This document shows positions 1 through 9,638 of a stretch of DNA of 64,000 nucleotides, piece after piece; the first letter of the stretch is position 1, and each line of letters starts with the position of its first letter. The stretch lies in assembly GCA_963744005.1 (NCBI GenBank), contig CAVURU010000003.1:930001-994000 (forward strand), written 5' to 3'. This DNA is from Palsa-504 sp963744005. GTDB lineage: Bacteria; Actinomycetota; Actinomycetes; Streptosporangiales; Streptosporangiaceae. The position numbers and the translations under genes are program-made. The notes below the pieces were generated by a model. It did not search any database, had not been told where the DNA came from, and saw only the letters and a list, made by a program, of their open reading frames with translations.

Positions 1-548
1 CCCGCCCGGGTGGCCGACATCGGCTGCGGGACCGGCTGGTCGTGCATCGGGCTGGCCCGCAGCTACCCGCTGCTGCAGGTCGACGGCTTCGACCTCGATC
101 CCGCCTCGGTCGAGGCGGCCCGGCGCAACATCGCCGAGGCCAGGCTGGACGACCGGGTCCGGGTCCACCACGCCGACATCAGCACCGCCACCGGGTACGG
201 ACCCTATGACCTGGTGACCGCGTTCGAATGCGTGCACGACCTGCCTTATCCGGTGCCAGCCCTGGCCGCCATGCGGCAGATGTCCGGGACGGAGGGCACC
301 GTCCTAGCCGCCGACATGAAGGCGGCCGCCGAGTTCGCCGCTCCAGGTGACGACATCGAGCGGCTGCTGTACAGGCTCAGCCTGTTCATCTGCCTGCCGG
401 ACAGCCTGAGCAGCCCGGCTCGGCCGGGACCGGCACGGTGCTGCGTCCCGACGTGCTGCGCGGCTACGCCGCCGAGGCCGGCTACCGCCGGGTGGATATC
501 CTGCCCGTCGAGCATGACCTGTGGCGCTTCTACCAGCTGCACCCCTGA
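1..548 (+). CDS. SAM-dependent methyltransferase, C-terminal part, frameshifted
   Basis: Already open at base 1, so the N-terminus lies outside the window. Motif I of class I SAM methyltransferases (DIGCGTG, bases 16-36) is followed by an acidic loop FDLD that would contact the ribose of SAM. After about base 408 this frame becomes Arg/Pro-rich nonsense, while the next frame from about 411 reads GTGTVLRPDVLRGYA and ends WRFYQLHP at TGA 546-548, the usual C-terminus of Rv2258c-like methyltransferases. A one- or two-base indel near 405-411 therefore splits the gene. Whether this is mutation or a read error cannot be decided here. Substrate unknown. The next methyltransferase starts 24 bases downstream in the same direction. 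Confidence 0.7.
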
Positions 549-572
549 TCCGTCCCGACCGAGAGGCACGTC

Positions 573-1361
573 ATGCCCGCTGAGCCGAGGTCTCCCGCTA
601 TGTTCCGGGCGCCGGCCGAGCATTACGACCGCTACATGGGCCGGTACACGCCCTCCCTGGCCGCGGCGCTGGCCGACGCGGCCGGCGTCCGGGGCGGCCT
701 TCGGGCCCTCGACGTGGGCTGCGGGCCGGGCGCCCTGACCGGCGAGCTGGCCGCCCGGCTCGGGGCGGCCCAGGTGGCCGCGATCGATCCCGCCCCGCAG
801 TTCGCCGCCGCCTGCCGGGACCGCCATCCCGGCGCGGACGTGCGGACCGGGGCCGCGGAGGAGCTGCCCTGGCCGGACGCGCACTTCGACGCGGCGCTGG
901 CCTGCCTGGTGGTGGGCTTCATGCGGGACCCGGATCTCGGCCTCCGGGAGATGACGCGGGTCACCCGGCCCGGCGGGGCCGTCGCCGCGTGCATGTGGGA
1001 CACCGTCACCGGCGGCATGACCATGCTGCAGATTTTCTGGGACGCGGCGCGGCGGGCGGAGCCGGCCGCCCCGGGCGAGGCGGCGCTGCCCGGCACCAGC
1101 GAGGGCGACCTCGCGGCCCGGCTGGCCCGGGCCGGCCTGAAGGACGTCACCGGCGGCGTCCTGACCAGCCAGGCCCGGTACCTCGGCTTCGACGACTTCT
1201 GGGAGCCGTTCACGCTCGCGATCGGCCCGGCCGGGCACTACCTGCGCTCGCTGGCACCGGGCCAGCAGGCCGAGGTCCGGGAGGCCTGCCGGCGACAGGT
1301 CCCGGACGGGCCCTTCACCCTGCCCGCCCGGGCCTGGTACGCCTGCGGGGTAGTACCGGAG
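573..1361 (+). CDS. Class I SAM-dependent methyltransferase
   Basis: About 262 residues. Motif I (LDVGCGPGALTGEL) is at residues 47-60, an acidic motif (AIDPAP) follows, and WPDAHFDAALA and the post-I region RVTRPGGAVAAC match Methyltransf_11-type enzymes. The ATG at 573 follows GAGAGG. Family similarity ends near residue 260 (ARAWYACGVVP), but no stop appears: the frame stays open to 2825 through the antisense of htpX. The 3' end is therefore uncertain, and a TAG lies one frame over at 1351-1353, so a small indel may have removed the natural stop. Small-molecule methylation is likely; the acceptor is unknown. Confidence 0.7.
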
Positions 1362-2243
1362 TTACCGGCCCCGGCCGGCCAGGCCTACCGCGGGCGCCGG
1401 GGCGCCGACGGCCATCCGCTCCAGCCGCTGCACCCGCTCGGCGGTGCTGGGGTGGGTGGAGAACAGGCTGGTCACCCCGCTGCCGCCGCGGAACGGGCTG
1501 GAGATGAACAGATGCGCGGTAGACGGGTTGCTGGTGGCCGGAGCGGTCCCGCGGGAGTAGGCCTCGATCTTGCGCAGGGCGCTGGCCAGCGCCAGCGGGT
1601 CGGAGGTGATCCGGGCGCCGCTGGAGTCCGCGCCGAACTCACGGCTGCGGGACACGGCCAGCTGGATCAGCACGGCCGAGATCGGGGCCAGCACCACCAT
1701 CAGCAGCGCGGCGATCGGGTTGGTGCCCTCGTCGTCGTCGCTGCCGCCGAAGAACAGCGCGAACTGGGCCACCCAGGTGATCACGGCGCCGAAGGTGGCG
1801 GCCACCGAGGAGATCAGGATGTCCCGGTTCTGCACGTGGGACAGCTCGTGAGCGAGCACCCCGGCCAGCTCGCGGCGGTCCAGGATGGGCAGGATGCCCT
1901 GGGTGACGACCACCGCGGCGTGCCGGGGATTGCGGCCGGTGGCGAACGCGTTCGGCTGCGGGCTCGGCGATACGTACAGCCGCGGCACGGGGAGGTCGGC
2001 GCGGGCGGCGAGGTCGCCGACGATCCGGTGCAGCTCGGGGAACTCGGCCTCGCTCACCGGGACCGCGCCGGAGGCCCGGAGGGCGATCTTGTCCGACATG
2101 AAGTAGGCGAACCCGTTCATCCCGATCGCCGCCACCAGCGCGATGGTGATCCAGTTGCCGCCGAGCAGCGCGCCGAGGGCCAGCAGCAGGCCGCTCATGA
2201 CGGCCAGCAGCAGGGTGGTCTTGAGGTAGTTTCTTCCGGTCAC
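1362..2243 (-). CDS. htpX: M48 family zinc metalloprotease HtpX
   Basis: Membrane-bound zinc protease for quality control of misfolded membrane proteins. Two N-terminal transmembrane helices (LLLAVMSGLLLALGALLGG and WITIALVAAIGMNGFAYFM) precede the HEXXH site (AHELSHVQNRD, around residue 130). A second hydrophobic pair follows, then the third zinc ligand in SREFGAD. At 293 residues it has the usual actinobacterial length. The GTG at 2243 is chosen because GGAG sits 7 bases upstream and the protein then starts VTGRNYLKT, like homologues; the longer frame adds only an Arg-rich tail. Convergent with the methyltransferase at 573. Probably heat or envelope stress induced (family knowledge), although no operator was recognised. 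Confidence 0.92.
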   Translation of the reverse strand: MTGRNYLKTTLLLAVMSGLLLALGALLGGNWITIALVAAIGMNGFAYFMSDKIALRASGAVPVSEAEFPELHRIVGDLAARADLPVPRLYVSPSPQPNAFATGRNPRHAAVVVTQGILPILDRRELAGVLAHELSHVQNRDILISSVAATFGAVITWVAQFALFFGGSDDDEGTNPIAALLMVVLAPISAVLIQLAVSRSREFGADSSGARITSDPLALASALRKIEAYSRGTAPATSNPSTAHLFISSPFRGGSGVTSLFSTHPSTAERVQRLERMAVGAPAPAVGLAGRGR

Positions 2244-2444
2244 GGAGGATCTCCGATGCCTGCCGAGCGCCCCGTGCACGGCCGGAGCGAACCGGCCCGG
2301 GCGAGGTCTCGCTGCCAGGGAGGTGGCCCGGGTCCCGGCCGCGCAGGCTGCGGCGTGCTGACGAGATCCCGGAGGGCTACTCCCCTCGACCGGACATCAT
2401 GGAAAAGCACGGATAACCTCGCAGTATTCCCAGCAGGAGGGTGC

Positions 2445-2825
2445 ATGCCGATCCCGCGGATCGTCCGGTCCTGGAACCGGGCCGGGCTGAACAAGGTGAC
2501 CAGGCGGATCGCCCCGTGGGCGCCCGGGCTGGGCGTCATCGTCCACCGCGGCCGCCGTTCGGGACGGACCTACCAGACGCCGGTCAACGTGTTCGGCGTG
2601 CACGGCGGGTACGTGTTCGCCCTGACCTACGGGGCGGACACCGACTGGGTCAAGAACGTGCTGGCCGCGGGCGGCTGCGAGCTGCGGACCGGCGGGCATG
2701 TGGTCCGGCTGACGTCCCCGCGGCTGTACCACGACGAGACCCGGAGCGGCATCCGGCCGCTGGAACGGCAGGTGCTGAGGCTCCTGGACGTGACAGAGTT
2801 CCTGAGCATGACCACGGCGGCCTGA
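2445..2825 (+). CDS. Nitroreductase/deazaflavin (F420)-dependent oxidoreductase family protein
   Basis: 126 residues of the DUF385/Ddn-like split-barrel family, which binds F420 or related cofactors and reduces quinones or nitro compounds. The RRSGRTYQTPVNVF segment, the central GGYVFALTYGADTDWVKNV and the ending EFLSMTTAA are typical. The ATG at 2445 follows CAGGAGGG, so translation starts here although the same frame is open all the way from 573. Single gene with a 200-base upstream region after the divergent htpX. Physiological substrate unknown. Confidence 0.8.
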   Translation: MPIPRIVRSWNRAGLNKVTRRIAPWAPGLGVIVHRGRRSGRTYQTPVNVFGVHGGYVFALTYGADTDWVKNVLAAGGCELRTGGHVVRLTSPRLYHDETRSGIRPLERQVLRLLDVTEFLSMTTAA

Positions 2826-2992
2826 TAGGCCGAAGCTCACCGGCACCAGCGGGCCGACGCTGCAGATGAACGCGGCCGGCATCAAGACGGTCGACGTCTC
2901 GGCTGAGCACCACTGCGCCTTCTGGGCGGCGGTGCCCAGCACCGCCTAGACGGGGCTACGCCGACCGTTAGCGGCACTAACGACCGGCTGAG

Positions 2993-2998
2993 TAGAGT
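2993..2998 (+). promoter_or_regulatory. Leaderless -10 element for the MFS gene
   Basis: TAGAGT is followed by exactly 7 bases and then GTG at 3006, the actinobacterial arrangement in which transcription starts at or beside the start codon. It supports GTG 3006 as the true start, one frame away from the main MFS frame. Confidence 0.5.
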
Positions 2999-3005
2999 GT
3001 CAGGC

Positions 3006-4347
3006 GTGTGTGCAGCGTGCGGCATCCCCAGCCATATCCCGGTCCTGGAGGCCGAGCCGCCTGCGGCGCCGCCTGCGGAGGCCCGGGGGCCCACGGGGTC
3101 CTGGGCGAGCCTGCCGGCCGGCGAAGTTCGCGGCGCTGCGCAACCCGTCCTGCCGGAACTACCTGTGCGGCGGGGCGCTGGCCATGATGGCCGACAACAT
3201 CGAGCACGTCATCACCTACTGGGTGGTGTGGCAGAGGTTCCACTCCCCCGCGCTGACCGGTTTCGAGGTGATCAGCCACTGGCTGCCGTTCCTGCTGCTG
3301 TCGCCGTACTTCGGCGCGCTGGCCGACCGGCTGGACTGCCGCAAGCTGATCCAGGGCTCGCAAGCGCTGTTCATGCTGGTCTCGCTGACCTGGGGCATCT
3401 TGTTCGCCACCGGCTCCCTGACGGTATGGAACGCCTGCATCCTGCTGGTCCTGCACGGCATGGCCGGGGCGTTGTGGGCGCCTCCCGAGCAGCTGCTGCT
3501 CGAGGACTTCGTGGGCACAGTCGACCTGCCCAGCGCGATCAGGCTGAATTCGACGGCCCGCTCGCTCGGCATCCTGTGCGGCCCGGTGGTCGGCTCGGCC
3601 CTGCTGCTCGGGCTCGGCCCGGTGCACGGCATCTGGGTCAACATCGCCTTCTACCTGCCGCTGACCATCCTGGCCGCGCGGACGAAGTACACTGGCCACA
3701 CCCGGTACGGCCTCATCGCCAAGGACCGCGTCAACGCGCTGGCCGCGGTGAAGGTGTTCCGGGACGTCAGCAAGGACCGGGTGCTGGCGGCCATGATCAT
3801 CCTGGCTGGGCTCGGCTCGTTCTTCATCGGCGCGGCCATGCAGACGGTGATGCCGACCATCGCGGGCACGACGACCGGGCTGTCCAGCGGCGCGGCCTAC
3901 GGCGTGCTGCTGTTCGCCAACGGCCTGGGCGGGGTGGTCGGCGGCCTGCTGCTCGAGGGCACCGGGTGGGTCAGGCTCACGGTCCGCGCTGCCTTGTGGT
4001 CCACCGTCATCTACGGCGCGTCGACGGTGCTCTTCGCGCTCAGCCACAACTACCTGGTGGCCGCCCCGTTGCTCGTCATCGGCGGTATCGCCAACCTGGC
4101 CACGCTGTCGATCACCATGACGGTCACCCAGCTGCGCGCGCCGCGCGCGAAGAAGGGCCAGGTCATCGGCGTGTACAGCACGAGCGCCAACGGCATGCGG
4201 ATCGGCAGCGGGTTCACCGTCGGGCTGCTCGGCGCGGTGATCGGGCTGCGCCCGGCGCTCGCCTTGTCGGCGGCCGCGCTGTGCGTCTGCTCGCTGGCGA
4301 TGGCCGCGTTCCTGCGGTCCAGCGCCCGGGAACCGGTCTCGGGCTAG
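3006..4347 (+). CDS. MFS transporter (EntS-like), probable N-terminal frameshift
   Basis: Twelve-helix major facilitator carrier. The main frame reads KFAALRNPSCRNYLCGG, then GALADRLDCRKLIQG (the loop 2-3 motif A equivalent) and a second half with GVLLFANGLGGVVGG, as in MFS_3/EntS-type exporters. The main frame upstream of 3120 is an Arg/Pro-rich run with only GTG 3010 available. The neighbouring frame from GTG 3006 has ordinary composition (GPTGSWASLPA) and joins KFAALRN if one base is removed at about 3115-3123, so the gene probably carries a one-base insertion. The export substrate is not predictable. The 3' end overlaps the convergent gene by 4 bases. Confidence 0.8.
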
Positions 4348-4952
4348 GGCCGGTCGGGCCCGGCAGCCCGGTCGTCGGCCACGACGGTCAGGCCGGGCGG
4401 CACGGCCAGGACGGGGATCGTCTGGCGGGCGGCCTCGTCGACGTGGACGCGCGGCGGGTCGGGCGGGGCGTCCGGGTAGTAGGTACCGGGCCCCCACAGC
4501 TGCCCATAGCGGATCACCACCCCGCCGGCCTGGAGCACGGCCCGCTCGTGGGCGGCGATCACCGCGTGGCGTTCCGCGGCGGGCAGCTCCCAGGAGATGC
4601 TCTGCGCGATGACGCGCGGCGCCCCGGCCGCGGCCGCCGCGGCGAGCAGGTTAGCGGTGCCCTCGGTGCGGATCCGGTCGTTACGGCCGCCGAGCCGGGC
4701 GATGTCGGCCGCGTCATCGGGCAGGTCGGTGAGCTGGTGCATGACCAGGTCGGGGCGGAACCGGGCCACCGCCTGGGCCAGGCCGGCCGCGTCGAACACG
4801 TCGCAGACGACCGGCTCGGCGCCCAGGCCGGCCAGCAGGGCCGCCTTCCCGGGTGACCGGGTCATGGCCGCCGCCACGTGCCCGTCCGCGACGAGCAGCG
4901 GGAGCAGGCGGACGCCGATGACGCCGCTGGCCCCGGCCACGAAGATCCGCAT
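4344..4952 (-). CDS. NAD(P)-binding epimerase/dehydratase-like protein
   Basis: 202-residue Rossmann protein of the extended SDR group. Cofactor motif GASGVIG is at residues 7-13, and a DLVMHQLTDLP segment is typical of NAD-dependent epimerase-like proteins. The VIRYGQLWGPGTYY stretch is conserved in this group. It is shorter than canonical sugar epimerases (about 300), because the C-terminal substrate lobe ends soon after DDRAAG. Start ATG 4952 is preceded on the minus strand by TAGGCT and 8 bases, so the transcript is nearly leaderless. Substrate unknown. Confidence 0.72.
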   Translation of the reverse strand: MRIFVAGASGVIGVRLLPLLVADGHVAAAMTRSPGKAALLAGLGAEPVVCDVFDAAGLAQAVARFRPDLVMHQLTDLPDDAADIARLGGRNDRIRTEGTANLLAAAAAAGAPRVIAQSISWELPAAERHAVIAAHERAVLQAGGVVIRYGQLWGPGTYYPDAPPDPPRVHVDEAARQTIPVLAVPPGLTVVADDRAAGPDRP

Positions 4953-5033
4953 GGCAGCCCAGCCTAGCCAGGGTCAGCCCGGCGCCCTGAGCAGCGGATG
5001 GCGTCGCGGCCCGGCGCAGGCCACACTGGTGCC

Positions 5034-6452
5034 ATGACACGTCAGCTGGATGAGCTGCGGTCCGTTGACCTGTTTGCGGGCCTGACCGACCAGCAGCTCG
5101 CCGAGCTGGTGACGGGCAGCACCGAGCTGGCCGCCCAGCCGGGGCTGGAGCTGTTCCGGGAGGGCGAGTACGCGGACTTCTGGTGGGTGCTGCTGGACGG
5201 CGCGGTGGACCTGATCCGCCATGTCGGCCCCGAGGACACCGTCGTGGCCCGGATGGACACCCCGGGGCGGTGGGCGGGCGGCTTCCGGGCCTGGGACGAG
5301 CAGGGTGTCTACCTGGCCACCGGCCGGGTGGCGACGCCCAGCCGGGTGCTGCAGATTCCGGCCAGCGTGCTGCGGGAGCGGGTCAGCGCCTGGTTCCCGC
5401 TGGGCGGGCACCTGATCGAGGGCCTGTACCGGACCGCGCGCTCCATCGAGGCCACGGCCCGCCAGCGCCAGTCCCTGGTCAGCCTGGGCACGCTGGCCGC
5501 CGGGCTCGCGCATGAGATCAACAACCCGGCCGCGGCGGCCGTCCGCGCGGTCGACGCGCTGCAGGACGCCTGCCAGGCGCTGGTGGCCTCGGTCAGCGGG
5601 CTGGCCGCCCGCGGGGTCTCGGCCGGGCAGCTCGCCCAGCTGGACCTGCTGCGCCAGGAGGTGGCCGGCCCGGCCACGGCCCCCGACGTGCGGGCGCCGG
5701 ACGCACTGGCGCTGGCCGACCGGGAGGAGGCCCTGGCCGACTGGCTGGCCGACCACGGCGTCAGCCGGGAGTGGGAGATCGCCCCGCCGCTGGCCGCGGC
5801 CGGGGTCGACCTGGCCTGGTGCGAGCGGGCCGCGGGCATCCTGGACGGCCCGGCCCTGGAGCCGGCCCTGGAGTGGGCCGCGGGCGCCCTGTCGGCGGCG
5901 CCGCTGCTGGCCGAGCTGAAGGAGTCGAGCCAGCGCATCTCGGCCCTGGTCACCGCGGTCAAGTCCTACTCCCAGATGGACCGGGCCTCGATGCAGCGCA
6001 CCGACATCACCGAGGGCCTGGACGCCACCCTGGCCATGCTGGGTCACAAGCTGGGCGACGGCATCACCGTGGAACGCGACTACGCCGCAGGCCTCCCGCA
6101 GGTCGAAGCGCACGCCGGCGAGCTCAACCAGGTGTGGACCAACCTCATCGACAACGCCGTCGAGGCGATAGACGGCCAGGGCACCATCCGGCTGTCGGCC
6201 CGGGCCGAGGGCACCGAGGTCGTCATCGACGTCGAGGACAGCGGCCGCGGGATGCCGCCGGATGTCGCGGCCCGCGCCTTCGAGGCCTTCTTCACGACCA
6301 AGCCGACCGGGCAGGGCACCGGCCTGGGCCTGGACATCGCCCGCCGCATCATCACCGAGCGGCACGGCGGGACGATCGCCATCGACTCGCGCCCCGGCTG
6401 CACCGTCCTTCAGGTCCGGCTGCCGGTCCGGGCCAGCGCGCCGCCGAGATAA
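5034..6452 (+). CDS. Sensor histidine kinase with N-terminal cNMP-binding-like domain
   Basis: 472 residues from ATG 5034; an in-frame ATG at 4998 would add 12 residues without homology. Residues 5-120 form a Crp-type beta barrel (LFREGEYADFWWVLLDGAVDLIRHV), but the phosphate-binding cassette is degenerate: no FGE..L and no conserved PR.A. The phosphoacceptor is His160 in the H-box LAHEINNPAAA. The HATPase domain shows the N-box NLIDNAVEAI, G1 DVEDSGRGMP, F-box FEAFFTTKPT and G2 GTGLGLDIA. No transmembrane helix, so it is cytosolic. No response regulator is adjacent (the protein at 14351 has only a degenerate receiver), so its partner is elsewhere. The input ligand may not be a cyclic nucleotide. 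Confidence 0.88.
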   Translation: MTRQLDELRSVDLFAGLTDQQLAELVTGSTELAAQPGLELFREGEYADFWWVLLDGAVDLIRHVGPEDTVVARMDTPGRWAGGFRAWDEQGVYLATGRVATPSRVLQIPASVLRERVSAWFPLGGHLIEGLYRTARSIEATARQRQSLVSLGTLAAGLAHEINNPAAAAVRAVDALQDACQALVASVSGLAARGVSAGQLAQLDLLRQEVAGPATAPDVRAPDALALADREEALADWLADHGVSREWEIAPPLAAAGVDLAWCERAAGILDGPALEPALEWAAGALSAAPLLAELKESSQRISALVTAVKSYSQMDRASMQRTDITEGLDATLAMLGHKLGDGITVERDYAAGLPQVEAHAGELNQVWTNLIDNAVEAIDGQGTIRLSARAEGTEVVIDVEDSGRGMPPDVAARAFEAFFTTKPTGQGTGLGLDIARRIITERHGGTIAIDSRPGCTVLQVRLPVRASAPPR

Positions 6453-6697
6453 CGGCCGCCCCAGGCCGGGTTAAATACCCGGATAAAGTGCTTTCGCGCG
6501 CTTATTCGGACATCTGGCGTTTACCGGAATTGGCGCCATTTCTACGGCATCGTCCCAGCGAAAAATACCGCCCGCCACTGCTGCAACCTTTCTGCACCAA
6601 TGGCGCACCGATCACGGTAACCGCGCCAGCCGACTCTGAGGTCAGGCACCGGGAACGCCGTCACATGCTCCCGGTCACGAACTCAGGGGGCGCTGGG
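6453..6697 (+). promoter_or_regulatory. A+T-richer leader of the glycosyltransferase operon
   Basis: 245 bases without a gene. From about 6470 to 6610 the composition drops towards 50% G+C, unlike the flanks, which fits a promoter region for the operon starting at 6698. No clear -35/-10 pair or perfect palindrome was found. Confidence 0.35.
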
Positions 6698-8014
6698 ATG
6701 ATTCGCCGGCAGCAGGAGGTTTCCGGCGGGGACGAGGCCCGCACGGCCGCCGAGCTGGACGAGGCTCTCGGGATCCTGCCCTTTGAAATGCCGTCGACGA
6801 GGCCGGCTGATTTCCTCAGGCGTATCTGGCAATTCCGCCCAGCGCGTTTCGCCGCGGTGGCCGTATCGTGCACCCTGGGCCAGCTGCTGGTGCTGGCCGG
6901 GCTGGTCCGGCTGGGCGTCGGCGAGGTGCTGGCCAACGGGATCGGCTTCGCCGTCTCGGCGCAGGCCAACTTCGCGCTCAGCGCGGGTGTCACCTGGCGC
7001 GACCGCAGGCCGACCGGGGACCGCCGCGGCCGGGCGTGGACGGCGCGCTGGGCCGCGTTCAACGCGGTGGCGCTGGTCGCGCTCGCGGTCAACGAGCTGG
7101 TGTTCACCATCGGCACCCGCGCAGGCACCCCGCTGCTGGCCGCCTCGGCCATCGGCATCATGGCCGGCGCGGCCCTGACCTTCACCCTCAACCACTTCGT
7201 CACCTTTCGCGAAGCGGCGGCCGGCCAGCGCGTCAGCGCGCAGCGGGAAGCCCGCCCTGAGCTGGCCGACATCCCCGCGCGGGCGCAGCAGGACGGAGTC
7301 GCCTTCTTCCTGCCCGCCTTCAACGAAGCGACCAACCTGCGCAATATCGTGCCGGGAATCGTCGACTATTTCGGCGCGCTCGGCTGCCCGTTCACGGTCA
7401 TCATCGTGGACGACGGCAGCACCAGTGATGACACTTTCGAGGCGGCCGAGCAGCTGGCCCGTCATTACCCCGGAAATGTCCAGGCCGTGCACCACAGCAA
7501 GAACAAGGGATATGGCGCCGCGCTGCGGACCGGCTTCCGGGCCGCACTGGACACCGGGCACGGCCTGATCGGCTTCTGCGACGCCGACGACCAATTCGAG
7601 ATCGCCTCTTTCGGCACCCTGCTCGCGGCCCTGACCGAACGCGACGCGGACCTGGCCGTCGGGTACCGCATCGCCCGGGCCGACTCGCTGAAGCGGCGGC
7701 TCATGGGCCGCGGCTGGCACTGGCTGTCGAGCCTGGTGCTGGGGGCCAGGACCGCCCGCGACGTCGACTGCGGGTTCAAGCTCTTCGCCCGGGCCGTCCT
7801 GGCCGACGTCGAGCCCCGGATCAGCGGCGGCTACGCCGCCGTGTCACCGGAAGTGCTGTCCCGGGCCACCGCCGCGGGCTACGCGATGACCGAAGCCGGC
7901 GTCATCCACAAGCCGCGCAGCCACGGACGGCAGACCGGCTCTGACCTCAAGGTCGTGATGGCCTCCCTGGCCTGCCTGTTCCAGCTCCGCCTCACCCTCC
8001 GAACGGAAAACTGA
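6698..8014 (+). CDS. GtrA domain-GT2 glycosyltransferase fusion
   Basis: 438 residues. A GtrA-like four-helix membrane domain (about residues 45-165; FAAVAVSCTLGQLLVLAGLV, LTFTLNHFVTF) is fused to a DPM1-type GT2 domain (about 205-400) with FLPAFNEATNL, the metal-binding VIIVDDGST and FCDADDQFEI. This pairing makes or flips polyprenyl-phosphate-linked sugars at the inner membrane face. ATG 6698 is chosen because AGGGGG lies 8 bases upstream; ATG 6665 is an alternative. One base separates its stop from the next gene. It probably supplies lipid-linked sugar to the GT39-like protein downstream. Confidence 0.88.
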   Translation: MIRRQQEVSGGDEARTAAELDEALGILPFEMPSTRPADFLRRIWQFRPARFAAVAVSCTLGQLLVLAGLVRLGVGEVLANGIGFAVSAQANFALSAGVTWRDRRPTGDRRGRAWTARWAAFNAVALVALAVNELVFTIGTRAGTPLLAASAIGIMAGAALTFTLNHFVTFREAAAGQRVSAQREARPELADIPARAQQDGVAFFLPAFNEATNLRNIVPGIVDYFGALGCPFTVIIVDDGSTSDDTFEAAEQLARHYPGNVQAVHHSKNKGYGAALRTGFRAALDTGHGLIGFCDADDQFEIASFGTLLAALTERDADLAVGYRIARADSLKRRLMGRGWHWLSSLVLGARTARDVDCGFKLFARAVLADVEPRISGGYAAVSPEVLSRATAAGYAMTEAGVIHKPRSHGRQTGSDLKVVMASLACLFQLRLTLRTEN

Positions 8015-8015
8015 C

Positions 8016-9632
8016 ATGGCCGCCAGCGTCCTGCAGCGGCCGTCACGGCCCACCGACCAGCAGCCGGCCAAGGCCGGGCGCGACCTCATCGCCTGGGGCG
8101 TCGGGCTGGCCGCCGCGGTCATCTCGGTGATCGCCTACGCCGTCACCGTCCGGGTGCACGGATCCCTGCTCTACGTGGACTCGATCTCGCACCTGGAGAT
8201 CGCCCGCCGCGTGGTCAGCAGCACCAGCCCGGGCCTGGCCCAGCTCGGCTACGTGTGGCTGCCGCTGCCGCACCTGCTCATGCTGCCCCTGGTGCGGGTC
8301 ACCGCGCTCTACCAGAACGGCTTCGCGGGCAGCATCGTCTCGATGGCCTCCTACGTGGCCACCGCGGTGCTGATCTACAAGATCACCTTCCGGCTGGCCG
8401 GCCGGAAGTTCGCGGGCATGGTCGCCGCGGGCGTCTTCGCGCTGAACGTCAACATGCTCTACATGCAGAGCACCCCGATGACCGAGGCGCTGTTGTTCTG
8501 CATGCTGGCCGCGATGGTCTACTGCGTCCAGCAGTGGGCCGACACGGACAAGTACCAGTACCTCATCGCCGGGGCCATCGCCGCGCTGTGCGCCACCCTG
8601 ACCCGGTACGAGAGCTGGCCAGTGCTGGCCTGCCTGGCCGTCGCGGTGATCTACATCGCGTGGCGCCGCCGGCCCGGGGCCCTGACGGCCCGGGTCCGCC
8701 GGGCGGCCACCCGGGACCGGTTCATCGCCTTCGCGGTCATGGCCTTCGCCGGGATCGTGGGCTGGCTCATCTGGAACTGGGCCATCTTCGGCAACCCGCT
8801 GGACTTCCAGACCGGCGACTTCGCCAAGCCGTCGAACTGGGTGTCCAGCGGGGAGCCGTTCATCGGCCACTGGCCGGTGGCGGCCAAGACGTACTGGTAC
8901 GCGATGGTGGACAACGAGACCGGGCCGCTGCTGCTGCTGGCCGCGGCCGGGCTGGCGGGCCTGGTCGTCCGCGAGTGGCTGGTCAAGCGCACCGTCGCCC
9001 GCACGCTGCCGGTCCTGTCGCTGCTGATCATCGTGCCGTTCTTCATCGTGTCCCTGTACGGCGGGCAGCGCCCGCTGCACGTCCTGCAGATCAGCGACGA
9101 CCTGTACAACGTCCGGTTCGGGCTGATCATGCTGGTCCCGGCGGCCATCCTGACCGGCTACCTGGCCGGGGCCCTGCAGCGGATCAGGCCGGCCATGTAT
9201 GTGGCGGGCGGCCTGGTGCTGGCCCTGGCCATCGGCCTGGGGGCCGAAGCGATCCGGCACGACAACGTGATCACCTACACCGCGGCACGGGAGACGCTGA
9301 CCTCCACCACGGTGGTGGCCCAGGATCCGGTGGTGGGCTACCTCAACACGCACTACACCGGCGGGCTGGTGCTCATGGAATCGTTCGGCAACGAGAACAT
9401 CGCCTTCGCCATTCCCTCTGACCAGCTGGTCTACGAGGGAAGCTACCGGCAGTGGCTGCCCTCGCTGAAGAACCCGGCGGCCAACCACATCGAGTGGATC
9501 GTGGCCCGCTGCGGCGACACCCCGTCGCCCGACAAGGTCTGCCTGACCCTCGGCCAGGCCCAGCTGAGCAGCTACTCGCTCGTCTACCAGACCGCAGACC
9601 ATGACTACCGGGTCTACCGGCTGAGGAAGTAG
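8016..9632 (+). CDS. GT39/ArnT-like membrane glycosyltransferase
   Basis: 538 residues with roughly ten to twelve hydrophobic helices. The first extracytoplasmic loop carries an acidic catalytic motif (YVDSISHLEIARRVV), followed by LGYVWLPLPHLLMLP, as in a GT39-related actinobacterial/archaeal group that uses lipid-phosphate sugars as donors. A C-terminal soluble part (about 420-538, with VARCGDTPSPDKVCLTLG) lies outside the membrane. ATG is one base after the previous stop, so translation is coupled. It probably transfers the sugar made by the upstream GT2 to a wall polymer, lipid or protein; the acceptor is not visible. Confidence 0.82.
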   Translation: MAASVLQRPSRPTDQQPAKAGRDLIAWGVGLAAAVISVIAYAVTVRVHGSLLYVDSISHLEIARRVVSSTSPGLAQLGYVWLPLPHLLMLPLVRVTALYQNGFAGSIVSMASYVATAVLIYKITFRLAGRKFAGMVAAGVFALNVNMLYMQSTPMTEALLFCMLAAMVYCVQQWADTDKYQYLIAGAIAALCATLTRYESWPVLACLAVAVIYIAWRRRPGALTARVRRAATRDRFIAFAVMAFAGIVGWLIWNWAIFGNPLDFQTGDFAKPSNWVSSGEPFIGHWPVAAKTYWYAMVDNETGPLLLLAAAGLAGLVVREWLVKRTVARTLPVLSLLIIVPFFIVSLYGGQRPLHVLQISDDLYNVRFGLIMLVPAAILTGYLAGALQRIRPAMYVAGGLVLALAIGLGAEAIRHDNVITYTAARETLTSTTVVAQDPVVGYLNTHYTGGLVLMESFGNENIAFAIPSDQLVYEGSYRQWLPSLKNPAANHIEWIVARCGDTPSPDKVCLTLGQAQLSSYSLVYQTADHDYRVYRLRK

Positions 9633-9638
9633 GACATC

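Noticed and set aside
2866..2949. Short plus-strand frame after the nitroreductase (MNAAGIKTVDVSAEHHCAF)
   Set aside because: Only 27 codons, no ribosome site and no family match; possibly the tail of a lost gene, but too short to support.
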